Assembly: GCF_000621805.1 (NCBI RefSeq)
Contig: NZ_JHXH01000001.1
Span: 124,001 to 188,000 of the forward strand
Direction of reading: 5' to 3'
Source of the DNA: Ruminococcus sp. FC2018
GTDB taxonomy: Bacteria; Bacillota; Clostridia; Oscillospirales; Ruminococcaceae
DNA length: 64,000 nt
The notes below the pieces were generated by a model, which searched no databases, was not told the origin of the DNA, and worked only from the letters and a program-made list of their open reading frames with translations. Shown here one piece after another: positions 40,109 to 47,151 of the stretch (positions are counted from its first letter, which is position 1; every line of letters starts with the position of its first letter). Both the position numbers and the translations under genes were made by a program.

Positions 40109-40978
40109 ATGATCAATGATGATTCGGGCAGAGAATTCGGAGCAATGGACTTAGCCGCAATGCTCAACGGCAGTTTGAAAGATTCGCAAGCCTGCGGACA
40201 GAAACATGAATTTCATTACAGCCAGGCTCCTAAGACGATAGAGTCTGATGAGCTTTTGTCTTTTTCCTTTTTAAATCGTGTAATAACCGCATCGTGCAAA
40301 CTTGAAGATGACGGGCTCCACGTTTTTGCATCGGGCGGAAACAGCGATAGAAGAGATGGAACAAGATTTCAGCTGAAATATTGCTCCTGCACCAATTTTT
40401 TACTTGAAAAGCTTAACAGAATAATTAAACAGTATGACCTTGCAAGAAATAACGGATACAGCTGCCACGTTGACGGCTTGCCCGAGGGCTGCGGAGACAG
40501 CATTTTGGCGGAATATAAAAGCGGAGAAAAATTGCATATGTATTCAAATCAGACTCCGACTGTAAGCTTTGATGCTTCCGATGCGATATACGAAGCATTC
40601 CACGAAGATGCTTTGAAAAACGGTTTTGATTTCAATACATCCGGTTCAAATGTGCAGCTATATGATGATGCCAATGTGCAGTATTTGCAGGGCAAGTGGA
40701 AAGGCAAGCATTTCGGCAGCGAGATAATTGCCGTTTTCACAGGCTGCACCGTAAAGATCTTTGTGGACGGAAAAATGACCGATAATACCGAATATACTAT
40801 ATTTGAAGGCAAAGTTAGGACCAATAAGCTTAAACAAGGCAAAACTAAAGCCGAGTCAGACTATGATTATGAGGAGTTTGAGGGATGTTCGTGTTTTGCT
40901 AAGAAGAATAGCTTTACGTTGACAGCTTACTTTATGAAACAATCATACTCCACTTGTGACCTGCTCAAACAGCAATAG
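40109..40978 (+). CDS. Protein of unknown function, 289 residues
   Basis: The ATG at 40109 has AAAGGAGGG at 7-8 nt; a TTG one codon earlier is an alternative. It is soluble, with no signal peptide, membrane helix or recognisable domain. A cysteine-rich scatter (CGQKH, YCSCTNF, YSCHV, EGCGDS, GCSCF) and alternating short beta strands are visible. It is the last gene of the recJ-to-yhaN run, 14 nt after yhaN, which suggests co-transcription but not function. Confidence 0.75.
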   Translation: MINDDSGREFGAMDLAAMLNGSLKDSQACGQKHEFHYSQAPKTIESDELLSFSFLNRVITASCKLEDDGLHVFASGGNSDRRDGTRFQLKYCSCTNFLLEKLNRIIKQYDLARNNGYSCHVDGLPEGCGDSILAEYKSGEKLHMYSNQTPTVSFDASDAIYEAFHEDALKNGFDFNTSGSNVQLYDDANVQYLQGKWKGKHFGSEIIAVFTGCTVKIFVDGKMTDNTEYTIFEGKVRTNKLKQGKTKAESDYDYEEFEGCSCFAKKNSFTLTAYFMKQSYSTCDLLKQQ

Positions 40979-41034
40979 CAGAAAATTACAATTCGTAACC
41001 AATGTGATAAAATGATAAAATATTATCCCATCTA

Positions 41035-41063
41035 TTGAAATTTATGCAATAATGTGATACAAT
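41035..41063 (+). promoter_or_regulatory. Promoter of the nfeD-SPFH pair
   Basis: TTGAAA (41035-41040), a 17-nt spacer and TACAAT (41058-41063) lie 49 nt before the nfeD start. Confidence 0.6.
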
Positions 41064-41112
41064 TATATGCACAGGCGGAAAGCTTGTTTAAATGAATAGG
41101 GGGGTAAAAAGA

Positions 41113-41547
41113 ATGACAGCAACTGCTATGATTTTGTTCTGGGCTGTAGCGTTCGTGTTTTTTCTGATCTGTGAAGTGGCTACCTGCTCGGCATTGGTTT
41201 CAGTCTGGTTTGCGCTCGGCGCACTGATCGCAATGTTCTTTGCTATAGCAAAGGTAAGCTTTCTTGTCCAGTGCATTGTTTTTGTTGCGTCATCGGCGAT
41301 ACTTGTTGCTTTGACCAGACCACTTGTGAAAAAGCTTCAGGGTAAAAAGGTCGCAACAAACTATGAGCTTGATGAAGGTATGACAGCGGCGGTCATCGAG
41401 GATATCGATAATTCCGCAAACAAAGGCAGAGTCCGTCTCAGCGGCACCGATTGGGCTGCAAGGAGCGAGAATGGTCAGCCAATCCCCGCAGGTCATGCGG
41501 TCATAGTTGTCAAAGTTGACGGTTCAAAGCTGATCGTCAGAGAATAA
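41113..41547 (+). CDS. NfeD-like membrane protein
   Basis: The ATG at 41113 (GGGGGG at about 8 nt upstream) gives 144 residues. Two or three N-terminal membrane helices (about 3-75) precede a soluble OB-fold domain (GMTAAVIEDIDNSANKGRVRLSG ... VKVDGSKLIVRE). NfeD proteins are typically partners of SPFH proteins in membrane microdomains. The SPFH gene follows after 24 nt. Confidence 0.88.
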   Translation: MTATAMILFWAVAFVFFLICEVATCSALVSVWFALGALIAMFFAIAKVSFLVQCIVFVASSAILVALTRPLVKKLQGKKVATNYELDEGMTAAVIEDIDNSANKGRVRLSGTDWAARSENGQPIPAGHAVIVVKVDGSKLIVRE

Positions 41548-41571
41548 AATTTATTTTGGGAGGATATTCTA

Positions 41572-42552
41572 ATGGAAGGAATTTATATTCTTTTAGGGGT
41601 GCTTGCAGTTATACTTCTGCTTATCGTTTGCAATATAAGAGTAGTACCGCAGGCTTATGTTTATGTAGTTGAGCGTTTCGGCGCATTCCACGCTGCCTGG
41701 GGAACAGGTCTTCACTGGAAATTCCCGCTTATCGAAAAGGTTGCAAAGCGTGTTTCCATCAAGGAACAGGTGGTTGATTTCCAGCCACAGTCGGTTATCA
41801 CAAAAGATAACGTAACAATGCAGATAGACACGGTGGTATTTTTCCAGATAACAAATGCAATGCAGTTTACATACGGCGTTGAAAGACCTATATCCGCTAT
41901 CGAGAACCTTACCGCTACAACACTGCGTAATATCGTCGGAGACCTTGACCTTGAAGCAACGCTTACATCAAGAGACATTATCAATACCAGAATAACTGCT
42001 ATCCTTGACGAAGCAACCGACAGATGGGGTATCAAAGTACAGAGAGTTGAGCTTAAGAACATTCTCCCTCCAAGAGAAATCCAGGATGCCATGGAGCGTC
42101 AGATGAAGGCTGACCGTGAAAGACGTGAAAAGGTCATCCAGGCTGAGGCTGAGAAAAAGTCCCAGATCCTTGTTGCAGAGGGTGAAAAGGAGTCCAAGAT
42201 CCTGCGTGCACAGGCTGATAAAGAAGCAAAGATCCTTTCCGCAGAGGCTGATAAGCAGTCACTTATCTTGCAGGCTGACGCTATCAGAGAGCAGAAGATC
42301 CGTGAGGCAGAGGGTGAAGCGCAAGCTATCAATATGGTACAGCAGGCAGTTGCCGACAGTATCATAAAGCTCAATGAAGCTAATCCAAACGAGCAGGTTA
42401 TCCAGCTCAAGAGCCTTGAAGCATTCGGCAAAGCAGCCGACGGCAGAGCAACCAAGATCATTATCCCAAGCGAGATCCAGGGCCTTGCCGGTCTGGCAAC
42501 AGGCATCAAGGAAGTTGTGGGCAGCAATAACGCTCCCCAGATCAAGCAGTAA
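41572..42552 (+). CDS. SPFH/band 7 membrane protein (QmcA-like)
   Basis: An N-terminal membrane segment (about residues 4-24) is followed by the SPFH/band-7 domain (VPQAYVYVVERFGAFH ... TLRNIVGDLDLEATLTSRDIIN) and a coiled coil rich in ILxAEADKQ-like repeats (about 170-245). The 326 residues match QmcA/stomatin-type proteins that form oligomeric membrane scaffolds and modulate proteases such as FtsH. GGGAGG precedes the ATG. A strong terminator follows. Confidence 0.93.
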   Translation: MEGIYILLGVLAVILLLIVCNIRVVPQAYVYVVERFGAFHAAWGTGLHWKFPLIEKVAKRVSIKEQVVDFQPQSVITKDNVTMQIDTVVFFQITNAMQFTYGVERPISAIENLTATTLRNIVGDLDLEATLTSRDIINTRITAILDEATDRWGIKVQRVELKNILPPREIQDAMERQMKADRERREKVIQAEAEKKSQILVAEGEKESKILRAQADKEAKILSAEADKQSLILQADAIREQKIREAEGEAQAINMVQQAVADSIIKLNEANPNEQVIQLKSLEAFGKAADGRATKIIIPSEIQGLAGLATGIKEVVGSNNAPQIKQ

Positions 42553-42563
42553 TTAAAAATATC

Positions 42564-42590
42564 AGCACCGCCTTGTGCGGTGCTTTTTTT
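42564..42590 (+). terminator. Terminator after SPFH gene
   Basis: AGCACCGC pairs perfectly with GCGGTGCT around a 5-nt loop and is followed by seven T residues. Confidence 0.92.
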
Positions 42591-42597
42591 GCATAAA

Positions 42598-42629
42598 AAT
42601 AACCGATGCCCCTTGTTGAAGCACCGGTT
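42598..42629 (-). terminator. Terminator after the 49-residue membrane protein gene
   Basis: On the minus strand ACCGGTGC pairs with GGCATCGGT (wobbles allowed) and is followed by TATTTTT. Confidence 0.65.
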
Positions 42630-42642
42630 TTGTTATTATGTT

Positions 42643-42792
42643 TCAGATACCGCATTCCTCGTAATCTTTCCACTTCTCATAGTGAGCCTTCTCCTCACAA
42701 TATCTGTAAACAAGAAGCGCCGTGGAAGCGATAACCAGTATAAGAGCACCCATAAGTGCCCAGAATGACTTTCTCTGTGAATACTTCTGCAT
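42643..42792 (-). CDS. Small single-pass membrane protein, 49 residues
   Basis: The ATG at 42792 has AAAGGA at 9 nt. The protein starts with a basic segment (QKYSQRKSFW), has one membrane helix (about residues 11-29, ALMGALILVIASTALLVY) and a charged tail (YCEEKAHYEKWKDYEECGI) with two cysteines. It has its own terminator and lies between the SPFH and M15 peptidase genes on the opposite strand to SPFH. I do not recognise it. The clean start, helix and terminator make it a credible gene. Confidence 0.7.
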   Translation of the reverse strand: MQKYSQRKSFWALMGALILVIASTALLVYRYCEEKAHYEKWKDYEECGI

Positions 42793-42892
42793 CTTTGCTC
42801 ATCCTTTCTGTTTGACTATGTGCATATTATACTACCAATCAGGTGCAATGTCAATCGTAATGTTCTATTTTTGTAATGCCTGCACAGTTTTT

Positions 42893-43486
42893 TTACTCCC
42901 GATTTGTGACGAATAAATATTTATCCTGGTAAAAATCCAGAAATTCCTCAAGGCATATACCACTTTTCTTGATAATGCTTGCACTTTCGCTGCCTACATA
43001 CCTGTAATGCCATGGCTCAAATGCTATACCTGTAATATGTTCCTTTAAACGTGGATATCGCAGGATAAACCCGTATCGGTGAGCGTTGCGTTCAAGCCAT
43101 ACAGACTGACTGCTGCAAGCGAATCCATAGCCTACATCCTTCTCGCCTTTTTGAGCAAAGTCTACCGCAAGCCCCGTCTCATGCTCGCTGCAGTGGGGAA
43201 GTGCAAGGGTCTCACCTGTCTTTTTTACAGCCTGGCGGTAATCAAGTCCGTTTGCCATTTCCTTTGATATTTCCCGCTCCCAGAGCAGCTGCTGATAGTC
43301 TGCCGAGCGAAATCCCGATATGACCTGTATATCTATACCGCCTGCTTGTGCGTCTTGAAGCATTTTTTCCAGGGACAGTGCAGTTTGTTTTTCCAGGTAT
43401 ACTCCTCTTACCTTTGCAAGCTTTATCCTCTTTTCAAATCCTTCTTCCAGCGGCTCAAACCTGTTGACGATCATAAGATAATCCAT
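42893..43486 (-). CDS. M15-family D-alanyl-D-alanine carboxypeptidase (VanY/LdcB-like)
   Basis: The 197 residues contain both zinc motifs of the family: SEHETGLAVDF (SxHxxGxAxD) and EPWHYRYVG (ExxWH). SGFRSADYQQLLWE marks the usual helix before them. Such enzymes trim D-Ala (or the LD-bond tetrapeptide) from peptidoglycan stem peptides. Unlike most, it has no signal peptide or membrane anchor from the ATG at 43486 (GGTGAG upstream), so it may act in the cytosol on recycled muropeptides or be exported by other means. It is divergent from spoIIP. Confidence 0.86.
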   Translation of the reverse strand: MDYLMIVNRFEPLEEGFEKRIKLAKVRGVYLEKQTALSLEKMLQDAQAGGIDIQVISGFRSADYQQLLWEREISKEMANGLDYRQAVKKTGETLALPHCSEHETGLAVDFAQKGEKDVGYGFACSSQSVWLERNAHRYGFILRYPRLKEHITGIAFEPWHYRYVGSESASIIKKSGICLEEFLDFYQDKYLFVTNRE

Positions 43487-43581
43487 ATACTCACCCTATA
43501 AAAATATATGCTGAAAACTTAGCCCATGACACATAAAATTATATTTCAGCGCATATATATTGTTATAGGAGATGAATCGTG

Positions 43582-44748
43582 ATGAGAATTAAACGGACAT
43601 GCTTTTCTGCAGCCTGCGTGGTGGCTTTATGCTTTATAACACCATTGGGTATGGATTTTTATAATTCCCACAGACAGGGGATAAATAAGCTTGCGGCACT
43701 TTCCGCTGTTCTGGCAACTGGAGAATACAGCAAAAGCCCAACAATAACCGGTGATAAAGAAGATAAAGACAGCGGCGAAGACAAAATACTTCCGCCCGAA
43801 ACCGAGCAGCTTGCCATTGACAGCACAAATATCCTAAGAATAATGGAGCAGAACAAATCACCCGAACAACCAAAATCCCACCGTGTTCTTACCGAGCAGC
43901 CCTCAGCCGAAAGTCTGGCAATGGTGAAATATCCCGAAAGTCTGGAACGTCATGACGGTGTGATACAAAACTATACATACCCCGCTTATAAGGGAACACA
44001 GTATATAGATCTGCCCGGGGGAGGGCAAGTAAGAAACTGTACCGAGCGCTCAAACGACGTGCTTAAACAGCAGCTTTCCAAAGATCTGCCCTTTAAGATA
44101 GATGCCTCCTCCGACCAACCCCAGGTGCTTATCTATCATACCCACACGACCGAGAGTTATGAGCCTTATGCACGGGATTTTTATGATAATACCTTCTCAA
44201 GTAAAACCACCGAAATGGACAAAAATGTTGTAAGCGTGGGAGACAGGATATGCCAGCAGCTTGACGAAGCAGGGATAACCTATGTGCATGATACGCTTGT
44301 TCATGACCATCCGGATTATAACGGTGCCTACGATTCAAGCCGTAAAACAGTCAAGGAGATATTGAAAAAATATCCCTCGATAAAGGTCTGTCTTGATATA
44401 CACCGTGACGGGATACAGCGTGCCGACGGCACAAGAATAGCACCTGTCACCGAAATAAACGGAAAACAGGCAGCACAGATAATGATTATCTCAGGCTGCG
44501 ACGACGGTACAATGGGAATGCCGAATTGTCTTGAAAACTTTATCTTTGCCTCAAAACTCCAATCTCAGATAGAAAGCGACTATAAGACTCTGACCCGCCC
44601 TGTGCTTTTTGATTACCGTCATTATAATCAGGATCTCACCACAGGCTCCCTGCTTATCGAAATGGGCAGCCATGGCAACTCCATTGAGCAGGCTCAGTAT
44701 TCAGGAGAACTTGTTGGCAAATCTCTCGTAAAGCTTCTTAAAGGATAG
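43582..44748 (+). CDS. spoIIP: Stage II sporulation protein P
   Basis: In spore formers SpoIIP is a membrane-anchored peptidoglycan amidase/endopeptidase that acts with SpoIID during engulfment. Here: an N-terminal signal/anchor (about residues 3-20), a low-complexity linker, then the conserved catalytic domain from about 170 (VLIYHTHTTESYEPY, VCLDIHRDGIQR, SLLIEMGSHGNS). All zinc ligands I expect (His in YHTHTTE, the DIHRD motif and the C-terminal Glu in IEMGS) are present. The 388 residues match. The ATG at 43582 has AGGAG upstream; a GTG one codon earlier is an alternative. Confidence 0.93.
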   Translation: MRIKRTCFSAACVVALCFITPLGMDFYNSHRQGINKLAALSAVLATGEYSKSPTITGDKEDKDSGEDKILPPETEQLAIDSTNILRIMEQNKSPEQPKSHRVLTEQPSAESLAMVKYPESLERHDGVIQNYTYPAYKGTQYIDLPGGGQVRNCTERSNDVLKQQLSKDLPFKIDASSDQPQVLIYHTHTTESYEPYARDFYDNTFSSKTTEMDKNVVSVGDRICQQLDEAGITYVHDTLVHDHPDYNGAYDSSRKTVKEILKKYPSIKVCLDIHRDGIQRADGTRIAPVTEINGKQAAQIMIISGCDDGTMGMPNCLENFIFASKLQSQIESDYKTLTRPVLFDYRHYNQDLTTGSLLIEMGSHGNSIEQAQYSGELVGKSLVKLLKG

Positions 44749-44790
44749 AAAAAAGGTGCAGCATCATATTGTCTGCACCTTTATTTCTTT
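44749..44790. terminator. Bidirectional terminator between spoIIP and the cohesin-like gene
   Basis: AAAGGTGCAG pairs perfectly with CTGCACCTTT, with T runs on both strands, between two convergent genes. Confidence 0.85.
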
Positions 44791-45833
44791 TTGGATCTGT
44801 TCTTTTCGTTTGTGTTTGTGACCTTTATCCGACTGCGTTTTTTGCGGCTTTTTTCTTCTTTGTCCTCTTTTTTATCCTTTTTACGGGATATCCTGCTGTG
44901 GATCCAGATGACCACAATTATCAATGCTACCACCAGAACTATCAGAGCTATGTAAAGTGCAGGCATAAGCTTTTCCTTTAATGAGTCCTTTTGTTCCGCC
45001 TTTGGAACTGCCTCGTTCTTTGAACCGGTATCTGTTTTATTGTCCTGAGAAACAGCCCCCGTCTGTGCCACAGCCTGAGTTTGCTCTGTATTCTTTTCAA
45101 GCCTTAGTATGTTTATCCTGTACACAGTTTCTACGTTGTTAATGTCCGTAACTGTGATCGTCCTGACATTATTGCCAACAACACATTCCGGATTGCCCGT
45201 GTACCATATCCTGTCGGTCTGACTTGCTGTTTTACCCTCGACCTCTACCTTGTCTACTTCATATGGAACAGTTACACTGTATTCGTGGATACTGTACATA
45301 AAAGGAGGGATAAGCGTTCCCTTGTCTATTTTCAGATCAACCAGCACTCCCTGAGAGGGGACGTTGCTTTGAGTTGTCGTATCATGCTGATTTTGGGTGA
45401 CTTGGTTTTGTTGTGATATCTCAAAGCTTGCATATGTGCTTCCCAGGTCGCTTTCAACGCCCTGAGTATTTGTAGCGTAACAGTTTACTACGTTTATTAC
45501 TGCTGTGCCGGAGGACGAAGCAGTGAAATCCAGTGAAAGCTCTGCCGCAGTGTTTTCACCTGCCGTGTGGTTGATGTTGATTATTCCGTTGCTTCCGCTT
45601 GCACTGTCACCGCTTTGGAAATCAAGCAGGGAAGCGTCGTATGAAATAACAGCTGAGACCTTTCCCAATGCTTCCTGAGAGGAGATCCTGACTTTTACGG
45701 TAAGTTCATCGCCGGTTTTTACGTCTTTTTCAGGTGCAAAGAGCGACAGCTCGAAACCGCCCTCAGCCCATAGATGCGCCGGGAAAAGTATTGATAATAT
45801 AATGCAAAGCGGTATGCAAACAGCTTTTTTCAA
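44781..45833 (-). CDS. Membrane protein with cohesin-like and cadherin-like domains
   Basis: I favour the TTG at 45833 (AAGGAGC at 8 nt), which starts a signal peptide (KKAVCIPLCIILSILFPAHLWA). Residues about 25-135 resemble a cohesin-type beta-sandwich (VKTGDELTVKVRISS, VSAVISYDASLLDFQSGD, GTAVINVVNCYATN). Residues about 165-250 resemble a cadherin-like beta domain (HEYSVTVPYEVDKVEVEG, VYRINILR). A linker, one membrane helix (about 292-318) and a Lys/Arg-rich cytoplasmic tail complete the 350 residues. Cohesin-like domains bind dockerins in cellulosomal Ruminococci, but similar folds serve other roles. No dockerin is seen in the window. Confidence 0.78.
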   Translation of the reverse strand: MKKAVCIPLCIILSILFPAHLWAEGGFELSLFAPEKDVKTGDELTVKVRISSQEALGKVSAVISYDASLLDFQSGDSASGSNGIININHTAGENTAAELSLDFTASSSGTAVINVVNCYATNTQGVESDLGSTYASFEISQQNQVTQNQHDTTTQSNVPSQGVLVDLKIDKGTLIPPFMYSIHEYSVTVPYEVDKVEVEGKTASQTDRIWYTGNPECVVGNNVRTITVTDINNVETVYRINILRLEKNTEQTQAVAQTGAVSQDNKTDTGSKNEAVPKAEQKDSLKEKLMPALYIALIVLVVALIIVVIWIHSRISRKKDKKEDKEEKSRKKRSRIKVTNTNEKNRSKKK

Positions 45834-45887
45834 CTTTCCCAGCTCCTTTTTGTGATTTATTACTATATTATATACTATTTTCGCCAA

Positions 45888-46100
45888 AAGGTCAAATAAA
45901 CAGTCAAAATATCACCTTGTGAGTCATAAATAATAAAATATTTACATTTTACAAACAGTTTTTACTATCTTTTCTCCGAATAATGTTTTATACTGATATT
46001 TGTAGAAGGGTGGCTCCAGTAGGGGCTGCTTTTTTTTGCTCAAGTATTGATTTTTTTGCTCCGAAAGGGGCAGCTTTTGCTTATAAACGCCTATATAAGC
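45888..46100 (+). other. Intergenic stretch with tandem hairpins and T runs; possible small RNA
   Basis: No protein gene is supported here. GGCTCC-AGTA-GGGGCT followed by GC and eight T residues (about 46011-46037), then GCTCC-GAAA-GGGGC (about 46060-46073), look like tandem terminator-type hairpins although no plus-strand gene precedes them. A TATACT at 45989-45994 could be a -10, but no good -35 is placed. A short non-coding RNA is one explanation. Confidence 0.3.
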
Positions 46101-46102
46101 AT

Positions 46103-46141
46103 AAAAATAACCGGCACCTGCTCACGGCAAGTGTCGGTTTT
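46103..46141. terminator. Terminator after polysaccharide-deacetylase-like gene
   Basis: ACCGGCAC pairs with GTGTCGGT (one G-U pair), with T-rich flanks on both strands. Confidence 0.75.
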
Positions 46142-46166
46142 GATTTTTGTAGCTATTTGCGGCAGC

Positions 46167-46991
46167 TTATTTTATTATGTCCTCAATTTCATCATCTTTG
46201 TTCCTTTTTATGCATTTCATATATCTGCGCTGAGATCTGTTTTTACCGTAAAGTTCTATTGATCCTTCCTGTGTACCCACAGCACCGAGAAAGTCGGAAT
46301 GACCTAAGATCCTGATGAGAGAATCATTTTCGCAACCCTGTGCAAAGGTGAATATAACAGGCTCAAATCCACAGTTTTCGATGAAAAGCTGCTGCATATC
46401 GTATATGTCCCTTATCATTCTGCTGCGATAGCTGTCAAAGTCCTCTCCCTCCCTTTGAATGGCTGATTTGTCCTGCAAAAGGGAAAACCCGCCGTTTGCA
46501 AATTCAAAGCAATCCTTTTGGTTAAGATCGGTAATTTCGCTCCAGCGCAGATATTTTTCACCTGTATCCGCACTGTTTGACGAGTATTCTGTTTGTTTGC
46601 CATATACGCATACCGTTGCCTTGAAGCAGTATTGCTCGATTATTTCTCCTACCTTACCGCTGCACCCGGCACTGTACCCGTCGATAAGCAGAGCAACTGA
46701 TTTTTTGGGCAGCTCTCCGCCGTCCTTCAAAGCTTTTGCTATATCAGATACAAAAACAGGGGTGTAACCCATGTTTGTGAGATATCGCACATCCTGCTCA
46801 AAGCTTTCCACAGATACTGTGCCATCTCCCTGGTCAATACTGTTGTAGCGCAGTATTACCACGCTTTGAGCACTTGTTGTGCCTTGTGCGCTCACGTCTG
46901 ACCGCAGCAACACCATAGTGCAGATATATACAGCTATTACGGCAAATATCTTTAGTAAATTGCTGATTTTTAAGTGTTTGTGAATGTTCAT
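46167..46991 (-). CDS. Polysaccharide deacetylase-like protein with degenerate active site
   Basis: The ATG at 46991 (CGGAG upstream) starts a basic segment and one membrane helix or signal (about residues 12-35). The rest follows the NodB fold: LRYNSI, SFEQDVRYLTNMGYTPVFVSDIAKAL, VALLIDGYSAG, ATVCVYGK and CFEFANGG. The TFDDG motif is LIDG, with one catalytic Asp lost, and the HxxxH metal motif is replaced by FANGGFSL. It is therefore probably an exported pseudoenzyme or a binding protein of 274 residues. Separate promoter and terminator; partner unknown. Confidence 0.72.
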   Translation of the reverse strand: MNIHKHLKISNLLKIFAVIAVYICTMVLLRSDVSAQGTTSAQSVVILRYNSIDQGDGTVSVESFEQDVRYLTNMGYTPVFVSDIAKALKDGGELPKKSVALLIDGYSAGCSGKVGEIIEQYCFKATVCVYGKQTEYSSNSADTGEKYLRWSEITDLNQKDCFEFANGGFSLLQDKSAIQREGEDFDSYRSRMIRDIYDMQQLFIENCGFEPVIFTFAQGCENDSLIRILGHSDFLGAVGTQEGSIELYGKNRSQRRYMKCIKRNKDDEIEDIIK

Positions 46992-47066
46992 ATCAATTCT
47001 CCGTTTCATTTGTTAAAACTTATGATGAACAAACAAATTTAATTACAAAAAATATTCTCCATTCTC

Positions 47067-47095
47067 TTGCATTTTTTGTGCAAATGTGATACAAT
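47067..47095 (+). promoter_or_regulatory. Promoter of the chemoreceptor gene
   Basis: TTGCAT (47067-47072), a 17-nt spacer and TACAAT (47090-47095) lie 56 nt before the GTG start. Confidence 0.6.
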
Positions 47096-47151
47096 AAATA
47101 AAATAATGGCTGAATAATTTGTTAATTTCAAAAATATAGGGGTGATGGTCA

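Noticed and set aside
45983-46315. Plus-strand frame of 110 codons across the intergenic hairpins
   Set aside because: No ribosome site, and it reads through two hairpins and the terminator of the neighbouring gene.
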